Below, piece by piece: positions 1 through 5,526 of a stretch of DNA of 7,258 nucleotides. Every line of letters begins with the position of its first letter. The first letter of the stretch is position 1. The stretch comes from Verrucomicrobia bacterium UBA1731 (GTDB taxonomy: Bacteria; Verrucomicrobiota; Kiritimatiellia; RFP12; UBA1067). The stretch is taken from positions 7,822 to 15,079 of the forward strand of contig DCIH01000049.1 of the NCBI GenBank assembly GCA_002317575.1, read 5' to 3'. The position numbers and the translations under genes were made by a program. A model generated the notes under the pieces. That model worked only from the letters and a program-made list of their open reading frames with translations, had not been told where the DNA came from and did not search any database.

Positions 1-145
1 CCTTCTCGTCCGGCTGGCCGACGTTGGCGGAAAAGGCCTTCACCTTCACGCCCGCGTCCTGCAGCACGCAGCAGATCGTCTTCGAATCCAAACCGCCGCT
101 GACACACACGCCAACGGTCTTGCCCTTCAGTTCATCCAATTTCAT
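1..145 (-). CDS. argG: Argininosuccinate synthase, N-terminal 48 codons (runs off the left edge)
   Basis: ArgG joins citrulline and aspartate, using ATP, to make argininosuccinate, the penultimate step of arginine synthesis in the cytoplasm. Only the N-terminus is present. A beta strand (residues about 10-15) leads into the PP-loop ATP pyrophosphatase motif SGGLDSKT (16-23). A second strand, KVKAFSANVGQPDE, follows at about 34-47 and matches the ArgG 'F-x-A-x-V-G-Q' segment. The start at 145 is well supported by the Shine-Dalgarno GGGAGGG seven bases upstream. It lies 22 bases after argD and should be co-transcribed with argB and argD. The loop reads SGGLDSK where the common ArgG form is SGGLDTS, so this may be a divergent subfamily. 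Another PP-loop enzyme cannot be excluded from 48 residues, but the arginine context makes ArgG the best call. Confidence 0.85.
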   Translation of the reverse strand, partial: MKLDELKGKTVGVCVSGGLDSKTICCVLQDAGVKVKAFSANVGQPDEK

Positions 146-152
146 TCGTTTT

Positions 153-159
153 CCCTCCC
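153..159 (-). promoter_or_regulatory. Shine-Dalgarno of argG
   Basis: On the minus strand this reads GGGAGGG, with seven bases before the argG ATG at 145. It lies in the 22-base argD-argG gap, just after the argD stop codon TAA (170-168). It is the strongest ribosome binding site in the window and fixes the argG start. Confidence 0.8.
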
Positions 160-167
160 GAAAACCC

Positions 168-1364
168 TTACTCGCCCCAAAGCTCGTCGAGCGCTTCGGA
201 CATCATGTCCACCGCCTCTTCGAGGTGGTCTTCCGTCATCGACAGCGTGGGCAGGAAACGCACCACGTTGCCGCCCGCCGTGAGCGCGAGCACGTTGAAC
301 GCGCGGAACTGGTCCACGACCGCCTTCGGATCGCCGTCCACCACCATGCCGAGCATGAGGCCGAGACCGCGCACGTCGAGCACCTTGTCGTACTTTTCGG
401 CGAACGACTGCAGCGCCGCCTTCAGCAGCTCGCCCTTCTTGGCGGCCGCGTCGAGCAGCTTCTCGTCTTCGATGATCTTGATCGTGGCGAGCGCCGCCGC
501 GCACGCGAGCGGATTGCCGCCGAATGTGGAGGCGTGGCTGCCCGGCGTGAACACGTCCGCGAACTTCGCGTTGGAGACGAGCGCGCCCATCGGCACGCCG
601 TCGGCGAGCGACTTCGCACTGGTGAAGAGATCCGGCTTCACGGAGTAGTTCTGCCAGCCCCACCACTTGCCCGTGCGGCCCATGCCGCACTGGACCTCGT
701 CGCAGATCATGACCAGATTCCGCTCGTCGCACAGCGCGCGCACGCCCGCCATGAACTCCTCCGTCGCCGGCGTCACGCCGCCTTCGCCCTGGACGGCCTC
801 GAGCATGATCGCCACCGTCTGGTCGGAAATCGCCGCCTTGACGCTTTCGAGATCGTTGAAATCCGCGTAGTTGAAGCCCACCGGAAGCGGCTCGTAGCCC
901 TCCTGGCACCAGCTCTGGCCCGTCGCCGCCACCGTGGCGAGCGTGCGGCCGTGGAAGCCGTTGCGCATCGTGACGATCTCGTAGCGGCCGCCGTTCGCGG
1001 CGCCCCACTTGCGCGCAAGCTTGATCGCCGCCTCGTTCGCCTCGGCGCCGGAATTGCAGAAGAACACCTTGCCGCCCAGGCCCGAGATCTCGACGAGCTT
1101 CTTGGCGAGACGCGGCGTCACGTCGTTCATGAACAGGTTCGAGCAGTGGCCAAGCTTCGCGGCCTGCTCGGCGATCGCGGCCACGACGCCTTCCGTGCAG
1201 TGACCCGCGTTGTGACAGCCGATGCCGCTCGTCATGTCGTAGTACTGGATGCTCTTGTCCAGATCGTACACGCGCGATCCCTTGGCCTTTTTGATGGCCA
1301 TCGCCGGCGAATATGTCGGCATCAGGTACTTGTCGTAGAGGGCCTTGACTTCTTCGGTGTTCAT
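168..1364 (-). CDS. argD: Acetylornithine aminotransferase (398 aa)
   Basis: This is a class III PLP-dependent aminotransferase that interconverts N-acetylglutamate semialdehyde and N2-acetylornithine with glutamate/2-oxoglutarate; some members also serve lysine synthesis as succinyl-diaminopimelate aminotransferase. The PLP phosphate-binding segment NSGAEANE is at 104-111. The segment CDEVQCGMGRTGK (221-233) carries Asp222, which contacts the pyridine nitrogen. The Schiff-base lysine is Lys251 in TSAKSL. HASTFGGNPLACAAAL (277-292) is the typical ArgD C-terminal signature. The length is normal for the family. The ATG at 1364 overlaps the argB stop in the arrangement ATGA, with a Shine-Dalgarno GGAG eight bases upstream inside argB, so translation is probably coupled. 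The cofactor and catalytic residues I can place are all present. It could be annotated as a broader ornithine/acetylornithine aminotransferase, but the argB and argG neighbours favour ArgD. Confidence 0.95.
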   Translation of the reverse strand: MNTEEVKALYDKYLMPTYSPAMAIKKAKGSRVYDLDKSIQYYDMTSGIGCHNAGHCTEGVVAAIAEQAAKLGHCSNLFMNDVTPRLAKKLVEISGLGGKVFFCNSGAEANEAAIKLARKWGAANGGRYEIVTMRNGFHGRTLATVAATGQSWCQEGYEPLPVGFNYADFNDLESVKAAISDQTVAIMLEAVQGEGGVTPATEEFMAGVRALCDERNLVMICDEVQCGMGRTGKWWGWQNYSVKPDLFTSAKSLADGVPMGALVSNAKFADVFTPGSHASTFGGNPLACAAALATIKIIEDEKLLDAAAKKGELLKAALQSFAEKYDKVLDVRGLGLMLGMVVDGDPKAVVDQFRAFNVLALTAGGNVVRFLPTLSMTEDHLEEAVDMMSEALDELWGE

Positions 1365-2218
1365 TCCGTGATCTCCGTTCCCACGCCTTCACGCGTGAAT
1401 ATTTCCAACAAAAGCGAATGCGGCATGCGGCCGTCCACGAGGTGGACTTTCTTCACCCCGGCTTCGATCGCCTCCTCGCACCCTTCGATTTTGGGGAGCA
1501 TGCCCCCCGAGATCGTCCCGTCCGCCTTGAGCCCGGCCACATCCGAAAGACGCAGCGTGGACATGAGCGTGGACGGATCGGACGGATCCTTCAGCAGACC
1601 CGGCACATCCGAGACGACCGCGAATTTCCGAACCTTCAGCGCCTTCGCGAGGTACGCGGCGGCGGAGTCGGCGTTGACATTGTAGAGATGACCGTCCGTC
1701 CCCGTGGCGATGGGCGTCACCACCGGCACGATGCCCGCGCCGAGCATCTCGTCCACAATGCGCAAATCGACGGCGACCGGCTCGCCCACGTAGCCGCGGT
1801 CGGGCGAAACGATCTTCTCCGCCGTGAACATCCAGTTGCCGTGCACGGGGCGCGCATTCGTCTTCTTCGCCTGCAGACGGCGGACGATGTCCGCGTTGAC
1901 GACATTGTTGAGCGTGCGCCGCACGATCTCCATCGACGGCTCGTCCGTCACGCGCAACCCGTCCACGAACTGCGGCACGAGACCCGACTCCTTGAGCGCC
2001 TTGGAGATCGCCTTGCCGCCGCCGTGCACGAGCACGACTCTCATGCCCACGGCATCCATGAACGCGATGTCGGCCAGCAGCGAATCAAGGTTCTCCTCGC
2101 TCTCCATCACGCTACCGCCCACTTTCACGAGCACGGTCGCCCCGCAGAAGTCCTGGATGTACGGCAGGGCTTCCGTCAAAACGGCGGCTTTCGCCATGGC
2201 GGCGTCTAATTTTCCCAT
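1361..2218 (-). CDS. argB: Acetylglutamate kinase, probably arginine-sensitive (285 aa)
   Basis: This enzyme phosphorylates N-acetyl-L-glutamate with ATP, the second and usually controlling step of arginine synthesis. It is an amino-acid kinase fold protein. Lys32 lies in the first loop, KVGGS (32-36). The HGGGK glycine loop is at 65-69 and Arg90 is in GLRVT. YNVNADSAA (179-187) is the acetylglutamate-binding segment, and SGGMLPK (237-243) carries the ATP-site lysine Lys243. About 20 residues precede the core, including EALPYIQDF (16-24). They resemble the N-terminal helix of hexameric, arginine-inhibited kinases such as that of Thermotoga maritima and are absent from the insensitive E. coli enzyme, so feedback inhibition is inferred. 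The start at 2218 is chosen because homology begins there; upstream frame extension to 2398 runs through the aldolase gene and has no homology. No Shine-Dalgarno precedes it. An alternative ATG is at 2197. Confidence 0.95.
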   Translation of the reverse strand: MGKLDAAMAKAAVLTEALPYIQDFCGATVLVKVGGSVMESEENLDSLLADIAFMDAVGMRVVLVHGGGKAISKALKESGLVPQFVDGLRVTDEPSMEIVRRTLNNVVNADIVRRLQAKKTNARPVHGNWMFTAEKIVSPDRGYVGEPVAVDLRIVDEMLGAGIVPVVTPIATGTDGHLYNVNADSAAAYLAKALKVRKFAVVSDVPGLLKDPSDPSTLMSTLRLSDVAGLKADGTISGGMLPKIEGCEEAIEAGVKKVHLVDGRMPHSLLLEIFTREGVGTEITE

Positions 2219-2228
2219 AAGATGGCGC

Positions 2229-2257
2229 AGTATATCACATTGCGGCGCCAACCGCAA
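2229..2257 (-). promoter_or_regulatory. Extended -10 sigma-70 type promoter of argB-argD-argG
   Basis: On the minus strand the -35 candidate TTGCGG (2257-2252) is followed by exactly 17 bases and then TATACT (2234-2229), preceded by TG one base upstream (extended -10). The element begins within the last codons of the aldolase gene, and the -10 directly follows that gene's TGA. Transcription would be expected to start at about 2222, only four or so bases before the argB ATG at 2218. The 12-mer ATGTGATATACT at 2240-2229 matches the promoter at 7108-7097 at 10 of 12 positions. Read-through from the upstream gene may also occur. Confidence 0.65.
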
Positions 2258-2897
2258 CCGCGCGCAGGGCGCGAACGCGCGAGGACGCTTCGGCGGCAAG
2301 GCGTTCGACCGCCGCCCAATCGCCGTCCGCAAGCGCCTTCTTCGGCACGACCCAGGTTCCGCCCACGGCGACCACTTCCGGAATGCCGAAGTAGTCACCG
2401 AGGTTCTCCGCGTTGACGCCGCCCGTGGGCATAAACTTGACGCCCGTGAAACGGAACGCTCCCAGGAGATTCCTGATCATCGTCGCGCCACCCGCGGCTT
2501 CCGCCGGAAAGAACTTCACGAGCGAAAAACCGGCGGTGAGCGCCTGACTCAATTCACTTGCCGTCGCCACGCCCGGCACGAATGGCATGCCGAGCTCACG
2601 CGCGACTTTGTACGCCGCCGGATCGGATCCCGGCGCCACGCCGAACGCGGCGCCGGCCGCGTGCGCCGCGTGCACCTGATGCGGCGTCAGAAGCGTGCCC
2701 GCGCCCACGACCGCCTCCGGCACCTCGGCGCGGATGCGCGCGATCGCGCCCGCAGCGGCCGGCGTGCGGAATGTCACCTCCAGCACCTTGAGCCCGCCCT
2801 TGACGAGCGCCTTCGCGAGCGGAACGGCCTGCTCTTCTTTGTCGATCACGATCACCGGCACCACGCCGGCCGCCTTCAAACTCTCGATCATCTCCAT
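2235..2897 (-). CDS. eda: KDPG/KHG aldolase (220 aa)
   Basis: This is a class I (Schiff-base) aldolase that splits 2-keto-3-deoxy-6-phosphogluconate into pyruvate and glyceraldehyde 3-phosphate, closing the Entner-Doudoroff and uronate degradation routes; many members also cleave 4-hydroxy-2-oxoglutarate. The motif EVTFRT (40-45) supplies the catalytic Glu40 and phosphate-binding Arg44. VGAGTLL is at 64-70, VPGVAT at 108-112, and the Schiff-base Lys128 lies in VKFFPAE. The phosphate site is PTGG (157-160) plus GGTWVVP (179-185), where E. coli has Ser in place of Thr181. The start at 2897 is set by a Shine-Dalgarno GGAGG six bases upstream; an ATG at 2957 would add 20 residues outside the family alignment and is not used. 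No Edd dehydratase or KDG kinase is nearby, so the source of substrate is unknown. Confidence 0.93.
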   Translation of the reverse strand: MEMIESLKAAGVVPVIVIDKEEQAVPLAKALVKGGLKVLEVTFRTPAAAGAIARIRAEVPEAVVGAGTLLTPHQVHAAHAAGAAFGVAPGSDPAAYKVARELGMPFVPGVATASELSQALTAGFSLVKFFPAEAAGGATMIRNLLGAFRFTGVKFMPTGGVNAENLGDYFGIPEVVAVGGTWVVPKKALADGDWAAVERLAAEASSRVRALRAVAVGAAM

Positions 2898-2903
2898 GCC
2901 ACG

Positions 2904-2908
2904 CCTCC
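2904..2908 (-). promoter_or_regulatory. Shine-Dalgarno of the aldolase gene
   Basis: GGAGG on the minus strand, six bases before the ATG at 2897. It selects this start over the upstream in-frame ATG at 2957 and the ATG two codons further in at 2891. Confidence 0.75.
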
Positions 2909-2960
2909 AATTGACTTTGTTCGAAGCCCCGCCGCTGTTCGGGACGAACTGCTCCACAGT

Positions 2961-2981
2961 CCCTAACCCCTAACTCCTAAC
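2961..2981. repeat. Three tandem heptamers CCCTAAC / TCCTAAC
   Basis: Read on the plus strand the 21 bases are CCCTAAC, CCCTAAC and TCCTAAC, followed by a degenerate fourth unit. They sit in the 92-base gap (2898-2989) between the nuclease and aldolase genes, eight bases past the nuclease stop codon. The rest of the gap contains only weak inverted repeats (for example GTTCG/CGAAC at 2937-2949) and no convincing promoter or T-tailed terminator. The repeat resembles the heptameric short tandem repeats known from some cyanobacteria in form, not necessarily in origin. Its function is unknown. Confidence 0.6.
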
Positions 2982-2989
2982 CCCTTTCT

Positions 2990-4015
2990 TCACGTGAACC
3001 GCAGGGCCACCAGACGAAACACATCGAGGAAATTCACGGGCCACAGCCGCGTGGGAAGATCCGCTTCAAGCGGCTCCTGGATGAACCCCGGCAAGTCCGG
3101 GAAGAAATCCAGCCCCGTCAACCGCTCGAGTTCGTCAACCGTCACCACATGGTGGACGGGAAACGCGCCGAAGCGAATCGCCTGCGGCATCACGAGGGCC
3201 ATCACGCGAACACCTTCGGCCGACTGCGCCGCAATCACCTGCCAACAGGCGCTCGGCACGTCCACGGCGCTGCCCGACAGCCGCTCGCCCGTGGCGGACG
3301 GTATCGTGCCGGCGATCACCCAGATCTCGCCGTAGCGACGCGTCCACACGTCCGCGATCGCGCGCTCCACGAAACGCCACGGGCCGCGATTGAGCGCCGG
3401 CGACTGCGGCGCGACATTGGTCATGTAGAAGGTCTTGCGCTGCTCCTCGGGCCCGAAGCGCGTGACGATCGCGTGATTGGGCGCGAGATGGCCGCGGTCG
3501 TAGCCCGTGCGCGCGTACGATTCCGCCGCCGGACAGTCCGGCACCTGCGGATCGCGCCGGAACGCCGGACGCTTGCCGGCTTCGTGTGCCGCCTCGGCGG
3601 GCACGTGGTAGGCCGCCCACACGGCGTGGCCGAGTTTGCGGGAATAGCCCACCGTGAACTCGCCGCGCGGCAGTATCTGGATGTCCGCCGGGGCCGGCAC
3701 ACCGACGCGCTTGGGCGCGCCCGCGAAAAACACTTCGTTCGCGGGCGGCGGCTCGTCGTATTCGTAGACGGCGTCGTGGCCCGTCCAGCCAAGCCCGTCC
3801 GACACCAGAAGCGCCCGGTCGCCGAACCATTCGAGCGGCGCGTACAGAACAGACGGCCAGGACGCGCGTTTTTCCTCGAGCCACGCCAGCGGATGGCTCA
3901 TGAACCATCCGCCCACAAGCGACATCACGGCGTAGAACGCCAACGAGACGATTGTGAACCGACGGCCGAACCAGCGCGGCGCCCCAATGCCTTTTCTTTT
4001 CTTTTTCCTGCCCAT
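2990..4015 (-). CDS. Membrane-anchored DNA/RNA non-specific endonuclease (DRGH family, 341 aa)
   Basis: This belongs to the beta-beta-alpha-metal nucleases related to Serratia nuclease, NucA and EndoG, which cut single- and double-stranded DNA and RNA with a Mg2+ cofactor. The signature DRGH lies at 173-176, giving the catalytic His176. Asn209 in ALNRG matches the metal-ligand asparagine, and Glu217 in WRFVE has the same spacing as Serratia Glu127. The N-terminus is a lysine/arginine-rich stretch (3-19) followed by one hydrophobic segment (about 20-38) with no clear cleavage site, so it is probably a signal anchor with the nuclease domain outside the cytoplasm. About 110 residues separate the anchor from the core. 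The gene follows the GT-like gene by 19 bases and has only a weak Shine-Dalgarno (GAAG). No immunity protein is visible next to it. Roles in nutrient scavenging or envelope DNA clearance are guesses. Confidence 0.9.
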   Translation of the reverse strand: MGRKKKRKGIGAPRWFGRRFTIVSLAFYAVMSLVGGWFMSHPLAWLEEKRASWPSVLYAPLEWFGDRALLVSDGLGWTGHDAVYEYDEPPPANEVFFAGAPKRVGVPAPADIQILPRGEFTVGYSRKLGHAVWAAYHVPAEAAHEAGKRPAFRRDPQVPDCPAAESYARTGYDRGHLAPNHAIVTRFGPEEQRKTFYMTNVAPQSPALNRGPWRFVERAIADVWTRRYGEIWVIAGTIPSATGERLSGSAVDVPSACWQVIAAQSAEGVRVMALVMPQAIRFGAFPVHHVVTVDELERLTGLDFFPDLPGFIQEPLEADLPTRLWPVNFLDVFRLVALRFT

Positions 4016-4034
4016 GTCCGTGCTTCAGATGCGA

Positions 4035-4610
4035 TCAGGTCCGATCGATTTCAGGATGCAGACGGCGCACATACGTGTAGATGCCTTCAAGCGCGTCCGC
4101 GAACTCCGCGAACGTGAACGCGTCCGGCGCCAGTTCCGCGTGCGGATCCGGCAAAATGGAAACGCGTCCCTTCGGCGGCGGTTCCTTCAAAAGGGACAAA
4201 TCGGACTCCGATGTCGCGATCACCGCGGACGCATGGCGAACCGTCGACTTCCCGACGCCGCCACGCCGTATTTCGGCCACATAGGCGAGCCGCTTCACCG
4301 TGGCGCGGTCGATCCAGCGCGCGACATCCGCGCCGCCGTCGAATCCGTGCAGCACCGCGTAGCGCCGCGAGGACGCGAGCGCCACACCCACGAGGAACAG
4401 GCCGACCTTCGACGGCGGGACCCAACCCGGCAGCGTGAATGTGCGCACGTCCGGCGGCAACGCCACCGTGAGGATGGGATTGGGCCGCGGCGTCAGCACG
4501 TCCACCGTCCAGCCATTGCGCATCAGCGCGGCGGCCGTATCCTGCACGCGGAGCATCTCCTGCGCGGACTTGCCGGCCTTGACCGAGGTTATGACGAGCG
4601 CGGCGGGCAC
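4035..4610 (-). CDS. Small protein resembling the N-terminal half of a GT-B glycosyltransferase (191 aa)
   Basis: I do not recognise a specific family. The protein opens with a hydrophobic strand, ALVITSV (4-10), then helices and a second strand in NGWTVDVLT (32-40), as in the acceptor domain of GT4-type glycosyltransferases. Two later stretches fit the end of that domain: YAVLHGFDGG (84-93), and ASAVIATSESD (127-137) followed by GRVSILPDPHA (148-158). The sequence then ends in a helix (about 165-185) with no second, nucleotide-sugar-binding Rossmann domain, which is normally required. The start is a GTG supported by a GGAG Shine-Dalgarno seven bases upstream. It begins one base after the mutarotase stop. 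Reading frame and codon use look intact, so it is a real gene and not an obvious pseudogene. Enzyme activity cannot be assumed. Confidence 0.6.
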   Translation of the reverse strand: MPAALVITSVKAGKSAQEMLRVQDTAAALMRNGWTVDVLTPRPNPILTVALPPDVRTFTLPGWVPPSKVGLFLVGVALASSRRYAVLHGFDGGADVARWIDRATVKRLAYVAEIRRGGVGKSTVRHASAVIATSESDLSLLKEPPPKGRVSILPDPHAELAPDAFTFAEFADALEGIYTYVRRLHPEIDRT

Positions 4611-4611
4611 G

Positions 4612-5514
4612 TCACTTCTCCGGCACGGACTGCACCGCCATCAGCAGTTCGTGCTTTTCGCCGGGCGCGACCTCGATCGCGTCCGGGCGGAACAGGGTCG
4701 CCGGCTCGACGCACACGAAGTTGCGCCAATCGTCGGCGCGCAGGTTGCGGTCGGTCTTCTCTTCGGGACCGGGATTCCACACCACGAGCTTCTTGTTCCC
4801 CTTGCTCATGATCGCAATCGCGCGACGAAGCCCGGGATCGAGAATCGCGAATTCGTTCTTCGTGGTGGCAAACACATGGTCGTGCGGCGCCGTGAACTCA
4901 AGGTCGCCCGTCCAGACGGCGTCGGCGACATCCGTCTTGCGCGCGTCGCAGAACGCGCAGCCGTCCACGCCGCGCACCGTCACGAGGTCGCGCTCGCGCA
5001 CGAGGAAGTACGGATGGAAGCCCTCCGTGATCTTGAACGGTACGTCGCCCGTGTTCGTGGTGAGCAGCCCCAGGTTCAGCTTCATCGACACGGAGATCTT
5101 CAGCTGGAGGTCGAAGTCGTACGGCCAGAGCTTCTTCGTCTCCGACGACGACCTGAGCCCGAGCGTGAGCTCGGTGATGTCCTCGGAATATTCCGAGCCG
5201 CGCACCTCCCAGATGCTGCGGCGCGCGAAGCCGTGGCCGTAAGTCCCAGGTTCGCCGCAGCGGCCGAACCAGGGCCAGCACACGGGAATGCCGCCGTGAT
5301 CCGCGCGGTCCGGACCGAACAGCATCGTCGGCGGCGCGAACAGGACGGGCAGATTGCCCGTGGGCTTGTACGACAGCGTCTGCGCGCCGTACAACGAGAT
5401 CTCCGCAGTGCCGTACTGGTTCGCCAGGGCGGCGATCTGCACGCCTTCGCCGTTCTCGCGGAACACGATGCGCCCGGGAGCCCCGTAGCGGCGATTCAGC
5501 TCTTCACAGGTCAT
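4612..5514 (-). CDS. D-hexose-6-phosphate mutarotase, YeaD family (300 aa)
   Basis: This is an aldose 1-epimerase-fold protein that interconverts alpha and beta anomers of glucose 6-phosphate and related sugars. GGIPVCWPWFG (74-84) and HGFAR (94-98) are typical of the YeaD branch. EGFHPYF (164-170) supplies the second active-site histidine (His167), and VEPA (269-272) supplies Glu270, expected to be the general base; His94 and His167 would protonate the ring oxygen. VVWNPG (244-249) is also conserved in the family. The length is normal. The start at 5514 is preferred over an in-frame GTG at 5523 because a GAGG Shine-Dalgarno lies eight bases before it and overlaps the stop codon of the upstream gene, suggesting translational coupling. 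The substrate is inferred from family membership; the phosphate-binding residues were not verified. Confidence 0.9.
   Translation of the reverse strand: MTCEELNRRYGAPGRIVFRENGEGVQIAALANQYGTAEISLYGAQTLSYKPTGNLPVLFAPPTMLFGPDRADHGGIPVCWPWFGRCGEPGTYGHGFARRSIWEVRGSEYSEDITELTLGLRSSSETKKLWPYDFDLQLKISVSMKLNLGLLTTNTGDVPFKITEGFHPYFLVRERDLVTVRGVDGCAFCDARKTDVADAVWTGDLEFTAPHDHVFATTKNEFAILDPGLRRAIAIMSKGNKKLVVWNPGPEEKTDRNLRADDWRNFVCVEPATLFRPDAIEVAPGEKHELLMAVQSVPEK
4618..4621 (-). promoter_or_regulatory. Shine-Dalgarno supporting the GTG start at 4610
   Basis: GGAG on the minus strand lies within the last codons of the mutarotase gene, seven bases before the GTG start of the GT-like gene. It supports this start and close coupling of the two genes. 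Confidence 0.55.
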
Positions 5515-5522
5515 GGAGGACA

Positions 5523-5526
5523 CCTC
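5523..5526 (-). promoter_or_regulatory. Shine-Dalgarno of the mutarotase gene
   Basis: GAGG on the minus strand, eight bases before ATG 5514, overlapping the TGA stop (5527-5525) of the unknown membrane protein gene. It decides between the GTG at 5523 and the ATG at 5514 in favour of the ATG. Confidence 0.55.

Noticed and set aside
142..1392. 416-codon minus-strand frame overlapping argD
   Set aside because: It is an out-of-frame shadow of argD with low-complexity Arg/Gly-rich sequence; the 398-aa frame has all the aminotransferase motifs.
24..1685. 553-codon open frame on the plus strand
   Set aside because: It lies antisense to argD and parts of argG and argB, is extremely rich in Arg, His and Ala as expected of a GC-driven shadow frame, and shows no recognisable domain. 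The minus-strand frames have clear homology.
2219..2398. 60-residue N-terminal extension of argB
   Set aside because: It would overlap the aldolase gene, is basic and low-complexity, and lies upstream of the argB promoter; kinase homology begins at 2218.
2937..2949. GTTCG/CGAAC inverted repeat as a terminator after the nuclease gene
   Set aside because: The stem is only five base pairs with a three-base loop and there is no T tract on the minus strand.
1824..2966. 380-codon plus-strand frame, and the 263-codon frame at 1418-2209
   Set aside because: Both are antisense to argB and the aldolase gene, with shadow-like composition and no domain.
2961..2981. Telomere-like TTAGGG repeat as evidence of eukaryotic or linear DNA
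   Set aside because: The period is seven and the units are GTTAGGG/GTTAGGA, with only three copies inside a bacterial gene array, so it is not a telomere.
3991..4007. Pyrimidine-rich tract as a possible regulatory element or terminator
   Set aside because: It encodes the lysine-rich N-terminus of the nuclease (residues 3-9) and needs no other explanation.
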